A stretch of 64,000 nt of DNA from JBCCIM01 sp965263205 (GCA_965263205.1 CBDHHF010000005.1:62001-126000); one strand, 5' to 3'; shown: positions 8,105 through 17,323, counted from the first letter of the stretch. Numbers and translations: made by a program. The notes: a model not told the origin generated them from the letters alone.

Positions 8105-8929
8105 ATGGCAAAGGTAATTATCACGGCAGCGATATGCGGTTCTAATCCAACCAAAGAAATGAACCCGGCGGTGCCGTACACCCCCGAAGAAATTGCAAAC
8201 GAGGTGGTAGCCTGCAGCGAAGCCGGCGCCGCCATCGCCCACGTCCACGTCCGTGACCCAGAAACTGGTGCACCATCTCATCGGCAGGACCTCTTTGAGG
8301 AAGTAGTGGAACGAGTCAGAAGCCAATGCAATATCTTGTTGAACTTGACTACGAGTGGCCTAAATCTGTCAGGAGATGATATTACAGAACGACGTCTCGA
8401 ACCGGTCACCTTAAAACCTGAGCTAGCCTCGCTCGACGTTGGGTCGGTGAACTTCAGTCGGTTTACATTTCATAACCCTCCAGAGTTTGGTGAGATTGCG
8501 GCACAACGCATGCGAGAGCATGGTGTGAAGCCAGAAATCGAGGTTTTCGATCTTGGACACATCGAGCAGGCCAGGGATATGATCTCCAGGGGATTGTTTG
8601 ATGATCCGCCATATTTTCAGCTTTGCATGGGAATCCGTTGGGGCGTGCCGGCGACGCCTGAAAACTTGCTAGCCATGCACAGGAGCCTGCCGGTCAATGT
8701 GCCCTGGTCAGTATTGGGTGTTGGCAAGTCGCAGCTAACCATGATTACCATGGCGATGTTGCTAGGAGGAAATGTGCGCGTAGGTTTTGAGGATAATATC
8801 TACCTTCGTAAAGGCGTGCTGGCAAAGAGTAATGCGGATTTTGTGCGTAACGCTGCTGATTTAGCGAATATGCTTCAAAAAGACATAGCTACGCCCAAAG
8901 AAGCTAGAGAAATACTAAACATTTCTTGA
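8105..8929 (+). CDS. BKACE-family beta-keto acid cleavage enzyme (probable beta-ketoadipate:acetyl-CoA type)
   Basis: A 274-residue member of the family of 3-keto-5-aminohexanoate cleavage enzyme (Kce; DUF849). These Zn enzymes condense a beta-keto acid with acetyl-CoA and release acetoacetate plus a new acyl-CoA. The metal site is visible: His46 and His48 in AHVHVRD and Glu229 in VGFEDN. The start at 8105 is preferred over an in-frame GTG at 8102. It follows pcaB by 6 bp. Since pcaI, pcaJ and pcaF are absent from the window, the likely substrate is beta-ketoadipate, giving succinyl-CoA and acetoacetate. The family is known to include members acting on this substrate; the assignment here is by context. 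Confidence 0.85.
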   Translation: MAKVIITAAICGSNPTKEMNPAVPYTPEEIANEVVACSEAGAAIAHVHVRDPETGAPSHRQDLFEEVVERVRSQCNILLNLTTSGLNLSGDDITERRLEPVTLKPELASLDVGSVNFSRFTFHNPPEFGEIAAQRMREHGVKPEIEVFDLGHIEQARDMISRGLFDDPPYFQLCMGIRWGVPATPENLLAMHRSLPVNVPWSVLGVGKSQLTMITMAMLLGGNVRVGFEDNIYLRKGVLAKSNADFVRNAADLANMLQKDIATPKEAREILNIS

Positions 8930-9018
8930 GGGCACAGCTTAAGTTTAAATAAATCCGGCATTATTATGCTGTTGCTTCTACACCTACCCACCTTCAAAAC
9001 TTGCAATCAGCTTCAGAC

Positions 9019-9270
9019 ATGAATCAGATAAAATCGTACTGGCAAACCCACCTGAAGTACATCATCATACTGATGGCGATCTGGTTTGTGTTTGGGCTGG
9101 GTTTTTCTGTGTTGATAACAGACCTGCTTAATCAGTTCAAATTTGCAGGCTTCCCACTCGGATTCTGGTTTGCGATGCAAGGCAGCATCATCGTGTTCGT
9201 TGTGCTTCTCTTTGTGTATATGCGACTGATGAACAAGCTCGACGAGAAATACCAGCTAGGAGACGAATGA
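9019..9270 (+). CDS. DUF4212 small subunit of sodium:solute symporter
   Basis: An 83-residue membrane protein with two predicted transmembrane helices (HLKYIIILMAIWFVFGLGF and a second after GFPLGFWFAMQGSI). The FAGFPLGFWFAMQGSI motif and the charged tail LMNKLDEKYQLG are typical of DUF4212. These proteins are almost always encoded just upstream of an SSS-family symporter, as here (10 bp before 9281). The ATG at 9019 is preferred to a TTG at 9001. It probably assembles with or stabilises the transporter. Confidence 0.88.
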   Translation: MNQIKSYWQTHLKYIIILMAIWFVFGLGFSVLITDLLNQFKFAGFPLGFWFAMQGSIIVFVVLLFVYMRLMNKLDEKYQLGDE

Positions 9271-9280
9271 TCAAAATCTC

Positions 9281-10942
9281 ATGGATGTAAAAACACTCAC
9301 CTTCATTTTTGTTGGAACGACGTTCGCGATATATGCGATCATCGCTTACTTGAGTAAAGCTTCCTCAACAAGCGAGTTTTATGTTGCCGGCAAAGGCGTC
9401 CCGCCCCTCGTAAACGGCATGGCCACAGCCGCCGACTTTATGTCGGCAGCTACCTTCATTTCAGTGCCCGGAATTGTTGCAATTTTGGGGTATGATGCAG
9501 CTGTATATTTGATCGGTCCACCGGGTGGCTTTGTATTGTTGGGGATCTTGATCGCACCTTATCTCCGTAAATTTGGGAAGTTCACGATCCCCGATTTCAT
9601 CGGCGACAGGTACTATTCGAATACTGCACGCAGCATTGCCATCATCTGCGCGCTTTGTGTATCGCTTACCTATCTATCTGGTCAGATGCGTGGTGTGGGT
9701 GTAGTGTTTTCGCGCTTTCTTGAGGTATCTATCGAACTCGGTGTTTTGATCGGAGCAGGTATTGTGCTGATCTATGCTGTTTGGGGAGGGATGAAAGGCA
9801 TTACCTATACACAGGTCGCCCAGTACTGCATCCTTGCCTTTGCATTCCTGGTGCCCATCATTTTCATGTCAATCCTGGTAACGAACAACGCCATTCCTTT
9901 TTTTGGATTGGGTGACAAAATTGCCGGCGATAGCATCTATTTGCTTGACAAGCTGGATGATCTAAACCGGGAGTTGGGGTTCAGTGCATTTACAAGTGGC
10001 AATAAGCCAACCATCGATCTGTTCTGCATAGGCGCAACGCTGATGCTTGGTACAGCCGGGATGCCACACATTATCATTCGGTACTTCACCGTCCCAAAGG
10101 TGAGCGATGCGCGCAAGTCGGTCGCCTGGACCGTGTTTTTTATGGCGATTGTCCTATTGGCAACACCGGCAGTCAGCGCCTTCTCCAGAACCTATATCAT
10201 CGAAACACTCAACGGAATCGCGTATGCTGATGTGCCAACCTGGTTCAAAACCTGGGAAAACATCGGACTCATTGCGTTTAACGACATAAATGGGGATGGC
10301 CTGATTCAGTACATCGCCGGCAGCGCCAATGAGCTGACTATCGACAATGATATCGTTTTCCTGGCAAGTCCTGAAATGGCACAGTTGCCAAACTGGGTAA
10401 TTGCGATGGTGGCGGCCGGCGGATTGGCCGCAGCACTTTCGACAGCAGCCGGCCTTTTGCTGGTTATCTCAACTGCCATCTCACATGATTTTCTTAAGCG
10501 TTCCATTATGCCAACGCTTTCTGAAAAGAAAGAACTCCTGGCTGCACGCGTCTGCATATTGTTTGCCATCCTGGTTGGCATATACTTCGGCATAAATCCA
10601 CCTGGCTTTGTGATCGAAACGGTAGCATTAGCCTTTAGCATCGCTGCATCAACCTTCTTTCCTGCCATCGTACTGGGCATTTTTCGAAAGAAGACGAACA
10701 TGCAAGGGGCCGTGGCCGGCATGGTTGTGGGGTTATTATTCTCGGTAGGCTATATCGTCTACTTCCAATTCCTCGGCGGAAATGAGCACGGATATTGGAT
10801 GGATATCTCACCACAAGGCATAGGACTGGTAGGCTTGCTGCTCAACTTGCTCGTAACGTTTATTGTAGGCCGATTCTTTCCCCCGGCGCCAGCGAGCATC
10901 CAAGAGATGGTGGAAAGCATACGGTTTCCAAAAAACATTTGA
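9281..10942 (+). CDS. Sodium:solute symporter (SSS family, DUF4212-partnered type)
   Basis: A 553-residue polytopic membrane protein with about 13 helices. SSS hallmarks are present: STSEFYVAGKGVPPLVNGMATAADFMSAATFISVPG near the N-terminus, LSGQMRGVGVVFSRF, and LAAALSTAAGLLLVISTAISHDF in the second half. An insert around residues 220-250 and another around 330-365 are soluble loops. It resembles the subfamily paired with DUF4212 proteins, often annotated acetate-like. As last gene of the pob-pca operon it may import 4-hydroxybenzoate or a related carboxylate; that substrate is inferred. It converges on the MFS gene with 23 bp between stop codons. Confidence 0.9.
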   Translation: MDVKTLTFIFVGTTFAIYAIIAYLSKASSTSEFYVAGKGVPPLVNGMATAADFMSAATFISVPGIVAILGYDAAVYLIGPPGGFVLLGILIAPYLRKFGKFTIPDFIGDRYYSNTARSIAIICALCVSLTYLSGQMRGVGVVFSRFLEVSIELGVLIGAGIVLIYAVWGGMKGITYTQVAQYCILAFAFLVPIIFMSILVTNNAIPFFGLGDKIAGDSIYLLDKLDDLNRELGFSAFTSGNKPTIDLFCIGATLMLGTAGMPHIIIRYFTVPKVSDARKSVAWTVFFMAIVLLATPAVSAFSRTYIIETLNGIAYADVPTWFKTWENIGLIAFNDINGDGLIQYIAGSANELTIDNDIVFLASPEMAQLPNWVIAMVAAGGLAAALSTAAGLLLVISTAISHDFLKRSIMPTLSEKKELLAARVCILFAILVGIYFGINPPGFVIETVALAFSIAASTFFPAIVLGIFRKKTNMQGAVAGMVVGLLFSVGYIVYFQFLGGNEHGYWMDISPQGIGLVGLLLNLLVTFIVGRFFPPAPASIQEMVESIRFPKNI

Positions 10943-10965
10943 AGCGCTGATGCGAGGTTCACCTG

Positions 10966-12177
10966 CTAGGCACTTGCCACGTCCTGTGAGATCTTAGCGT
11001 GTGTTTCTTTTAATTGGGAAACGCAAACTAGACCAAGCAACGCCAGAGAAGCTGAAACCCATAAGAAAGCAGATGGGGCAATCAGGTCGGATAACGCGCC
11101 GGCCACTCCTGGAATGATAACACCTCCAACGACCTCAGCAATTGCAGTTGTAAGTCCAATTGCTTTTGCTTTCAGATGATCGGGTACGGCTTCGGATGGA
11201 ATTATTGCCGCCACAAGTGGGATGGTCCCCATCATAAAGTAAGTAATGAACATGGCCGGCAAATGCAGCGCTGAACCATTTAGGTAGAAGACTGCAAAAG
11301 GGAAGAACAACCCAATGGTTATACCTGTGAGCAACGCTTTTTTCCGCCCAAGTTTGTCGGATAGCCCAGGGATAAGAATGGAAGATAGAAGGCCGGATAC
11401 ACCTAGCAATCCCATTGTCATCCCCATCTGATCAGCAGACATGCCCTGTGTGTTCACGAAATAGTTGGCAATGAAAGGCAATGTTGCGAACCACCATCCA
11501 AACACACAACATGCAGCGAGAATGCCCCAACGCATGTTGTGATACTGAAGCAACTCTTTGAAATTAAGGGTTGTGTTTGCTTGCTCCGCCTTACTTTCAG
11601 CTGTGGACGGCTTGATATAGTACCACGCAATTAGGCCCAGAATTAGACCAGGAACGCCCGCAATGAAGAATGCAGTACGCCACCCCATACTTTCTGCAAT
11701 CTGTACTAGAATTACGGGGGCCAAAATGGATCCAAACAGTGCAGAGCCAACTGCCTGTAAAATTCCGACATTCAACCCAAGTCGGCTTGGTGTGGATTCA
11801 CGTTCTACGAAGGTCTGCGCCAATGGAATAACTGGCCCTTCAGCAAACCCCATTACAACACGAGCAATCAGCAACGTCAAAAACGAAATGGCAAAACCCG
11901 AACCAAACGAACAAATAGAGAAAACGAATACAGCGGCAACAAAAGTCAGCTTGTTTCTATTGCGCGTTTCAGACCAGGCCGTTGTGAAGTAACTCGAAAA
12001 AGCCCAGGCAAGCGACAGTCCACCGGCCAAGAGACCAATTTGCGTGTTGTTCAACAGCAAATCTTCCGTCACAAATGGAATCAGGAAGTTGAGCGCGAGC
12101 CTGTCAAAAAACAGTGCACCAAAGGTAAACGCCATCAATGCGACGATGCCGTTTTCATACGTAAAGAGTTTTTTCAT
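10966..12177 (-). CDS. MFS transporter, probably for an organic or aromatic acid
   Basis: A 403-residue 12-helix major facilitator protein. The helix 2-3 loop carries the diverged segment TAWSETRNRNKLTF, helix 4-5 shows ARVVMGFAEGPVIPLAQTFV, and the second half repeats the loop motif as GLSDKLGRKKALL. The overall pattern fits the anion/aromatic acid branches of MFS. It is the distal gene of the leftward seven-gene operon, so it probably imports the substrate of that pathway. The substrate is unknown. Confidence 0.88.
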   Translation of the reverse strand: MKKLFTYENGIVALMAFTFGALFFDRLALNFLIPFVTEDLLLNNTQIGLLAGGLSLAWAFSSYFTTAWSETRNRNKLTFVAAVFVFSICSFGSGFAISFLTLLIARVVMGFAEGPVIPLAQTFVERESTPSRLGLNVGILQAVGSALFGSILAPVILVQIAESMGWRTAFFIAGVPGLILGLIAWYYIKPSTAESKAEQANTTLNFKELLQYHNMRWGILAACCVFGWWFATLPFIANYFVNTQGMSADQMGMTMGLLGVSGLLSSILIPGLSDKLGRKKALLTGITIGLFFPFAVFYLNGSALHLPAMFITYFMMGTIPLVAAIIPSEAVPDHLKAKAIGLTTAIAEVVGGVIIPGVAGALSDLIAPSAFLWVSASLALLGLVCVSQLKETHAKISQDVASA

Positions 12178-12192
12178 GGATTACTCCTTCCA

Positions 12193-12951
12193 TTAAGGAT
12201 CCAAGATGGCCACCGCTCTCGTCCATCCGCCACTGCCACCTTTGATTTTGGCGGGAAAACAAGCCACCTTAAAACCAAAAGGTGGCAATTGATCTAAATT
12301 CGCCAGCTTTTCTATCTGGCAATATTCTTTTTCGATACCCACGTAATGTGCCTGCCAAATTATGCCTGGCCGCGGGTTTGCACGATAATCTTCAGCTTGA
12401 ATATGGAGCGGAATGTCCCATCCCCATCCGTCAGTGCCCATTACTTTGATACCCTGATCGATAAGCCAGTGGGTTGCTGCTGCAGAGGCGCCGACATGGA
12501 TTTTTGTGTACTCTTCGTTATGAATCCGTTTGTCTGCATCGCAGCGAATCAATACGATGTCGAATGGCTTCAACGTGTAGTTAATGGCGGCGAGCTTTTC
12601 CTGGAGATCTTCCGGCTCAAACATGTACCCGTCGGGCTTATCCGTAAAGTCGAGCACAACGCCATCGTGGTAGAACCAGTCCAGTGGCAATTCATCGATA
12701 GTTCTGGCTGGATTGCCGCCGCAGGTGGGGTAATAGTGATAGGGCGCATCGACGTGGGTGCCGCAATGACTGGTAACTGTAAGAAACTCGCCCGCCGGCC
12801 CATTTCCATCAATGAAGACGTTCTCAAGTCCGTGAAAGAGGGCCTTACCCATCTTCTTCGCCCCTTCTTTGTGATCTTCATAGACAATCTTGGTAGGCAA
12901 AGGCTCTTTAATGTCTTCGGATATAGTAACCGACAGATCTATAATCTTCAT
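12193..12951 (-). CDS. Cyclase-family metal hydrolase (kynurenine formamidase / isatin hydrolase fold)
   Basis: A 252-residue protein of the cyclase family (PF04199). The metal-binding motif SHCGTHVDAPYHY lies near residues 60-72, with supporting His/Asp residues in the GWGWDIPLH region. Known members hydrolyse amide or lactam bonds (N-formylkynurenine, isatin) or act on other small cyclic acids. It is followed by the MFS gene (15 bp) and preceded by the FAH-family gene (3 bp). In a ring-cleavage operon it could open a lactam or lactone, or deformylate an intermediate; which one cannot be decided here. Confidence 0.85.
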   Translation of the reverse strand: MKIIDLSVTISEDIKEPLPTKIVYEDHKEGAKKMGKALFHGLENVFIDGNGPAGEFLTVTSHCGTHVDAPYHYYPTCGGNPARTIDELPLDWFYHDGVVLDFTDKPDGYMFEPEDLQEKLAAINYTLKPFDIVLIRCDADKRIHNEEYTKIHVGASAAATHWLIDQGIKVMGTDGWGWDIPLHIQAEDYRANPRPGIIWQAHYVGIEKEYCQIEKLANLDQLPPFGFKVACFPAKIKGGSGGWTRAVAILDP

Positions 12952-12954
12952 GTG

Positions 12955-13914
12955 CTAAACTATTTTGTTTCTCAATACACCAATGCCTTCAATCTCCAGT
13001 TCAACTACATCACCTGGCTCAAGGGGACGATGCACATTAAAGTTATTTTCGATTAAGCTGCCCCACCCTACGGTGCCAGAACCAAGGATGTCACCTGGCA
13101 TTAACGTCACGCCATTTTCAGATGCCCGCTCCACTTGTTGGGCAAAGGTCCAGTGAACGGTTTTGTAATTGCCTTCGCAAACCGTCACACCGTTGATGCG
13201 CGCTTCCATTTTTACATCAAAACGATCGCCAGTGCTCAATGGCATGGCCAAGTGTTCAGGATGTATTTCCCTTGAAATGGAGCAACGATATTGTTCAAAT
13301 TCGTCCTTGGTTACGATGCAGGGTCCAATGGCATTGGCAAAGTCTTTCCCTTTGTGCGGCCCCAGTGGCACCGTCATTTCTCTCTTCTGAATTGCTCTCG
13401 CCGTCAAGTCGTTGAAAATAGTGTATCCGAAGATGTGCTGATCGGCTTCTTTTGCTTTTATACTTGTGCCCTTCTTCCCAATGACGACCCCCATTTCCAA
13501 CTCTAAATCCAGTTTGGTTTCTTTTTCCGGTCGCGTTATCTCATCGTCAGGACCGTAGATGGCATGATGATTTGTAAAGTAAAAAATGGGCATTTCATAC
13601 CATGCGTCACCTACCTGATGTCCGAAAGACTTGGAAGCGTTGAGCATATGCTGTTCAAAACCAACGTAGTCCCGGAAACTGCGCGGATTAGGCAAAGGAG
13701 GCAAGAGGGTTACGTCGGACAATCCATAGTGAGGATCTGCAACTTCAAGGTCTTTATCCTTAATGATTGTAAAAAAGGATTCATGTTCATCAATGAAGGT
13801 AAGCATATCTCCAGGCAGCTGCGGGTCGGCGAGTTGCATATCTACAACACCACCATTCTTCAGCCATCCGATGCGGACCTGTTGTTCAGGGTTTTTGAAG
13901 GTAACTAGCTTCAT
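12955..13914 (-). CDS. Fumarylacetoacetate hydrolase family protein
   Basis: A 319-residue FAH-family protein. The C-terminal catalytic domain shows the acidic metal ligands in DLELEMGVVIGKKG and TIFNDLTAR and the PGDILGSGTVGWGS and LEPGDVVELEIEGIG segments. The N-terminal part (MKLVTFKNPEQQVRIGWLKNGGVVDM) is the usual small domain. Members act as hydrolases, decarboxylases or isomerases on C-C cleavage products of aromatic rings (acylpyruvates, hydroxymuconates). Its place after the flavin monooxygenase (7 bp gap) supports a role after ring opening. Confidence 0.88.
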   Translation of the reverse strand: MKLVTFKNPEQQVRIGWLKNGGVVDMQLADPQLPGDMLTFIDEHESFFTIIKDKDLEVADPHYGLSDVTLLPPLPNPRSFRDYVGFEQHMLNASKSFGHQVGDAWYEMPIFYFTNHHAIYGPDDEITRPEKETKLDLELEMGVVIGKKGTSIKAKEADQHIFGYTIFNDLTARAIQKREMTVPLGPHKGKDFANAIGPCIVTKDEFEQYRCSISREIHPEHLAMPLSTGDRFDVKMEARINGVTVCEGNYKTVHWTFAQQVERASENGVTLMPGDILGSGTVGWGSLIENNFNVHRPLEPGDVVELEIEGIGVLRNKIV

Positions 13915-13921
13915 CTTTTCA

Positions 13922-15058
13922 TTAAATAGGCGCCATCAGTCCGCCAATGGTTTTCCCGATTAATGCACCGATGTGCGCGCCCTCGGGCAATGGCTGGCCC
14001 TTGAATTCCAGTAGTTCCCATTCGGCAAGTGTTTCGGAAGCATTTACAACCATCATACAGCGATCATAGCGGCGATCCATAAAGGCTTCAAATGCACTCT
14101 GCACATCGGATGCTTTATGCAATTCATCACCCAGTACTACTGCATCTTCAATCGCCAGCGCAGCACCTGAACCCAACTGGGGTACGGTTGCGTGTGCGGC
14201 ATCACCGATAATGACAACACGGTTTTTAAACCATGGTCTTGGTAGGTGGAGCGCCTCCAGGGGCCTGTAGTTGACCAGTTTATTGTCCGTTAGCTGTTCA
14301 CTGGCATCCCGAGCAATTTGAACCGGATATTCCGAGAGGTAATCCCTCATCAAAGAAGCGTAACTGGACTTGTCCAGCCTGTAATCATCCCCTTCTGCTG
14401 TAACCATGAACATGTACATGCTTTCTTCAGACATCGGGACAAAACCGATTTTGCTTCGGCGGCCGTAGTAGATGTACCCTGTGTCAAGATCTTCATGGCG
14501 CTTGAAAGGATATCGCCATACTGAAAGTCCCATGTACCTGGGCTTCATCGGGCCAAACGTCATTTCACGAACCCTGGAGCTGATGCCATCTGAGGCGATC
14601 AAAATGTCATATGACACCGTACTTCCGTCGGTGAATGTGACCTGAACTTCATCCTCGCTATTTTCAATCGCTTCAACCGTCTGTCCCATGCGGTAAGGGA
14701 TATTCAGTTGTCGGGCTTTTTCATACATCACCTCGTGCAGGGTTCTTCTGGAAATGCCATTGTGGCTAGGATATCGCCCCCCCGGAGGGGCGCCAGCCAA
14801 ACCTACTTCGTGCCCGCCTGCAGTGAACATTTTGACCTGTCCATAAGGTAATCCTCTTTGCATGGTTTCTTCAGCCAGACCAATACGCTCAAGAGCTCGA
14901 AGTGCATTGGCTTGCTGAATGATGCCAACGCCATAAACATCAAATTCAGCTTGAATTTCTACGACTTCGACGTCAATACCTACCTGTGCAAGAGCGATTG
15001 CCGCGGACTGCCCACCGATGCCTCCGCCGACGACAAGTGCTTTTTGAACTGCTGCCAT
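13922..15058 (-). CDS. FAD-dependent aromatic monooxygenase (salicylate hydroxylase-like)
   Basis: A 378-residue group A flavoprotein monooxygenase. Motifs: GGGIGGQSAAIALA at residues about 11-24 for FAD, the DG motif in ILIASDGISSRVRE, and GDAAHATVPQLGSGAALAIEDAVVL near residue 280. The family hydroxylates, sometimes with decarboxylation, phenolic or N-heteroaromatic acids. It is distinct from PobA of the opposite operon. Together with the extradiol dioxygenase two genes upstream, it probably makes the catecholic (or dihydroxy-heteroaromatic) ring-cleavage substrate. The substrate is not identifiable from sequence. Confidence 0.9.
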   Translation of the reverse strand: MAAVQKALVVGGGIGGQSAAIALAQVGIDVEVVEIQAEFDVYGVGIIQQANALRALERIGLAEETMQRGLPYGQVKMFTAGGHEVGLAGAPPGGRYPSHNGISRRTLHEVMYEKARQLNIPYRMGQTVEAIENSEDEVQVTFTDGSTVSYDILIASDGISSRVREMTFGPMKPRYMGLSVWRYPFKRHEDLDTGYIYYGRRSKIGFVPMSEESMYMFMVTAEGDDYRLDKSSYASLMRDYLSEYPVQIARDASEQLTDNKLVNYRPLEALHLPRPWFKNRVVIIGDAAHATVPQLGSGAALAIEDAVVLGDELHKASDVQSAFEAFMDRRYDRCMMVVNASETLAEWELLEFKGQPLPEGAHIGALIGKTIGGLMAPI

Positions 15059-15125
15059 AAATTTTTCACTCTATGAATGCATATAAACGGTTTGATTCCT
15101 TTCTCCAGCTTCAAATCGCCCTGAT

Positions 15126-16241
15126 TTATTCTTTTATCTTTTTCGCAATCCAGTCATACATATTGAAAGTGCGCGTGAAATCGTCAACCTGGCAATGTTG
15201 CGCACCGCTTTCGTCTTCAGGAATGATTTCCACAACATGCTCGCAAGTGAGCGCATCCCGCACGCGATGTGCATGACTGACAAAATTCTGCCGGTCTCCT
15301 TCCCCATGCAGTACATAGGTTGGCATCGAAATTTTCTCGGCAATACCGCCTTCGAGGGTGTATCCCTTTAATTTCTCCCTTGCCTCGGCCATGTTGGAGG
15401 CGCCCATAATGTGCTGGACAATCTCAGCCAAAGGATGGTGGTCTGGCCGGCCGGCCCATACTTCGTAATACGACCAAACAGCACCGAAAATCATACAAAC
15501 CTTGAAGCGGGGTTCAAAGGCAGCACAACGTGCCGCCATATAGCCCCCCATCGAAACAGCACCAATACCTATCCTCGAAGTATCAATGACATCTCCGAGG
15601 TTATCGATACACCAATCCAAAACCGCCGTGCCGGCAACGTTGAAGTCATAGCGCGAATGAATATGGTTCAACCGCAAGGCCGCCCCCTGCCCCGGCCCAT
15701 CAACAGCCAGGAGCGCAACACCACGCTCATTGAGGTGATGGGAAATTCCGAAGTACAGTTCTTCTGCTAGGCTGTCGAGTCCGCCAAACATGACTACTAC
15801 TGGAGGGTTTTTGACGCCCGCCGGCGCAAACAGATATCCGGGCAAAAAAGAATCTTCAAAAGGAACTTCGACCTGTACGGGCTTCTGATCGAAATACTTG
15901 ATGGCCCGCAGAAATGCTTCGCGGGCTTTGGTATACGTCTCGATTTTTCGCGGATCGCCCAGCTTCATAAAAAACTCGGCGGATCGGAGATAATTGAACG
16001 CGCGCAGGTACGTACGACGTGCGGAGACAAATGCGCCCCGCTGTTCATACTCCGCTGCCAGATCGTAAACTTCTTCGCCTTTAGCCAACCAGGCAACGTT
16101 GAACGTCTCCCGGTTTTTCGGGTCGATGTTGCCGGCTACTTCCAAAATCTCGGCAAACTCACCGCCCCCATAGTGCGCCTGGGTCAACGCCCTGTTTACC
16201 TGGTATGAGGGCATATACTGCCCGGGGAAATAGTGCCACAT
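15126..16241 (-). CDS. Alpha/beta hydrolase resembling 2,6-dihydroxypseudooxynicotine hydrolase
   Basis: About 371 residues when started at the ATG 16241 (MWHYFPGQYMPSYQV); an upstream extension to 16328 is low-complexity and not credible. The N-terminal helical part (to about residue 130) precedes an alpha/beta hydrolase core with GGLDSLAEELYFGI, LAVDGPGQGAALR, nucleophile elbow GAVSMGGYM and acid/His residues in VLHGEGDRQNFV and ESGAQHCQVDD. This architecture resembles the DUF1100/FrsA-like and 2,6-dihydroxypseudooxynicotine C-C hydrolases. Beside an extradiol dioxygenase it most likely cleaves the ring-opened product, which is an inference. Confidence 0.8.
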   Translation of the reverse strand: MWHYFPGQYMPSYQVNRALTQAHYGGGEFAEILEVAGNIDPKNRETFNVAWLAKGEEVYDLAAEYEQRGAFVSARRTYLRAFNYLRSAEFFMKLGDPRKIETYTKAREAFLRAIKYFDQKPVQVEVPFEDSFLPGYLFAPAGVKNPPVVVMFGGLDSLAEELYFGISHHLNERGVALLAVDGPGQGAALRLNHIHSRYDFNVAGTAVLDWCIDNLGDVIDTSRIGIGAVSMGGYMAARCAAFEPRFKVCMIFGAVWSYYEVWAGRPDHHPLAEIVQHIMGASNMAEAREKLKGYTLEGGIAEKISMPTYVLHGEGDRQNFVSHAHRVRDALTCEHVVEIIPEDESGAQHCQVDDFTRTFNMYDWIAKKIKE

Positions 16242-16333
16242 GGTTTGATTGGTTTTCGGTTGACGGTTGTTGGTTTTCGGTTGGTGTCTTCTACGAACAG
16301 AAAACCGTGAACAGTAAACGGTCAACAAATATC

Positions 16334-17323
16334 CTAGACGTCAGCCGGCTTTACCGTGCCGTCGGTCAGTCCGAGCTTCTTGCCTTTGGCCATTTCAGCA
16401 AACGGATTGGCGTGGCCCCAGGCGTCGTTTGGATTGTCTTTCAGATAGTGTACATCCTGGTGATCCGGGGCAAAAACGAGCCGGGCGCATGCGTACAACT
16501 CAAACAGAATACCACTGCCAGGATCTATGATGTAGATAAAGAAACCCTCGTCTGCTTTGTGGCGCGTTGGGGCTCCCATCACGCTTTTGAATCCTTTCTC
16601 CAGGAAATAATCCAGTCCAAGCAGTACTTCTTCTCTGCTGTCGACGTTGTAGCAAATGTGATTGAAGGTGGCTTCATTTTCCCCAATAGTAGGATCTGTA
16701 AACACAGCTATGTCGTGGGAGAGGTTTGCAATAGTCCACAGGCCGCCTACAGGTGGGATATCATCGTTAATGCGAATCTCATCCGGGTTCTTCAGTCCTA
16801 ATCCCTGCCAAAAAGCTTTCTCCGCTGCATATTTGCCTTTCGCAACCATATAAGTCACGTGATCAAATCGCCGTGGATTTGCACCAATGCGTCGGTTGCT
16901 GGCATATCGATCAGCATAAATACTTCCTCGCTCACCTGTTTCCCGGAGCCATACCACATCCCAAAACACTTCATGGATATGTCCGTCGGGTGATTTGAAT
17001 CGATACGCTTTCCCGTGTCCCAGATCACCATCAACCCATCCGATGCCGGCGCCAATCTGTTCGAGGTATACAACCGCTTCTTCTAAAGCTTCAGGGCTGT
17101 CAGCTCGCCATCCCAGATGTCCAAGTCCTGAACTTTCGCTCTCGGTGAGTTTCAACGAATGATGGAAGTAATCGCCCCACGCCCGTAAATAAACAGAACC
17201 GTCTTCTCGGCCCGTTTCGTCCATACCAACAACGTCCCTGAAAAATGATACAGATTTGTCAAGATCCGTTGTTAGCAGTTCAGCATGTGCCAACTGAGAG
17301 AAATAATGAGGATTGCGTGCCAT
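16334..17323 (-). CDS. Extradiol ring-cleavage dioxygenase (VOC / catechol 2,3-dioxygenase type)
   Basis: About 329 residues from ATG 17323 (MARNPHYFSQLAHAELLTTDLDKSV); the frame continues to 17428 but without family similarity. It has two VOC modules. The first starts at LAHAELLTTDLDKSVSFFRDVVGM. The second, RRFDHVTYMVAKG to LFELYACAR, contains His in FNHICYNVD and Glu in GILFELY, consistent with the His-His-Glu iron site of type I extradiol enzymes. It should cleave a catechol-like ring next to the diol, a meta route distinct from the intradiol PcaHG on the other strand. Confidence 0.85.
   Translation of the reverse strand: MARNPHYFSQLAHAELLTTDLDKSVSFFRDVVGMDETGREDGSVYLRAWGDYFHHSLKLTESESSGLGHLGWRADSPEALEEAVVYLEQIGAGIGWVDGDLGHGKAYRFKSPDGHIHEVFWDVVWLRETGERGSIYADRYASNRRIGANPRRFDHVTYMVAKGKYAAEKAFWQGLGLKNPDEIRINDDIPPVGGLWTIANLSHDIAVFTDPTIGENEATFNHICYNVDSREEVLLGLDYFLEKGFKSVMGAPTRHKADEGFFIYIIDPGSGILFELYACARLVFAPDHQDVHYLKDNPNDAWGHANPFAEMAKGKKLGLTDGTVKPADV

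Noticed and set aside
9281..10942. Naming the symporter acetate permease (ActP)
   Set aside because: It belongs to the DUF4212-partnered subfamily, whose substrates vary; operon context suggests an aromatic or related carboxylate.
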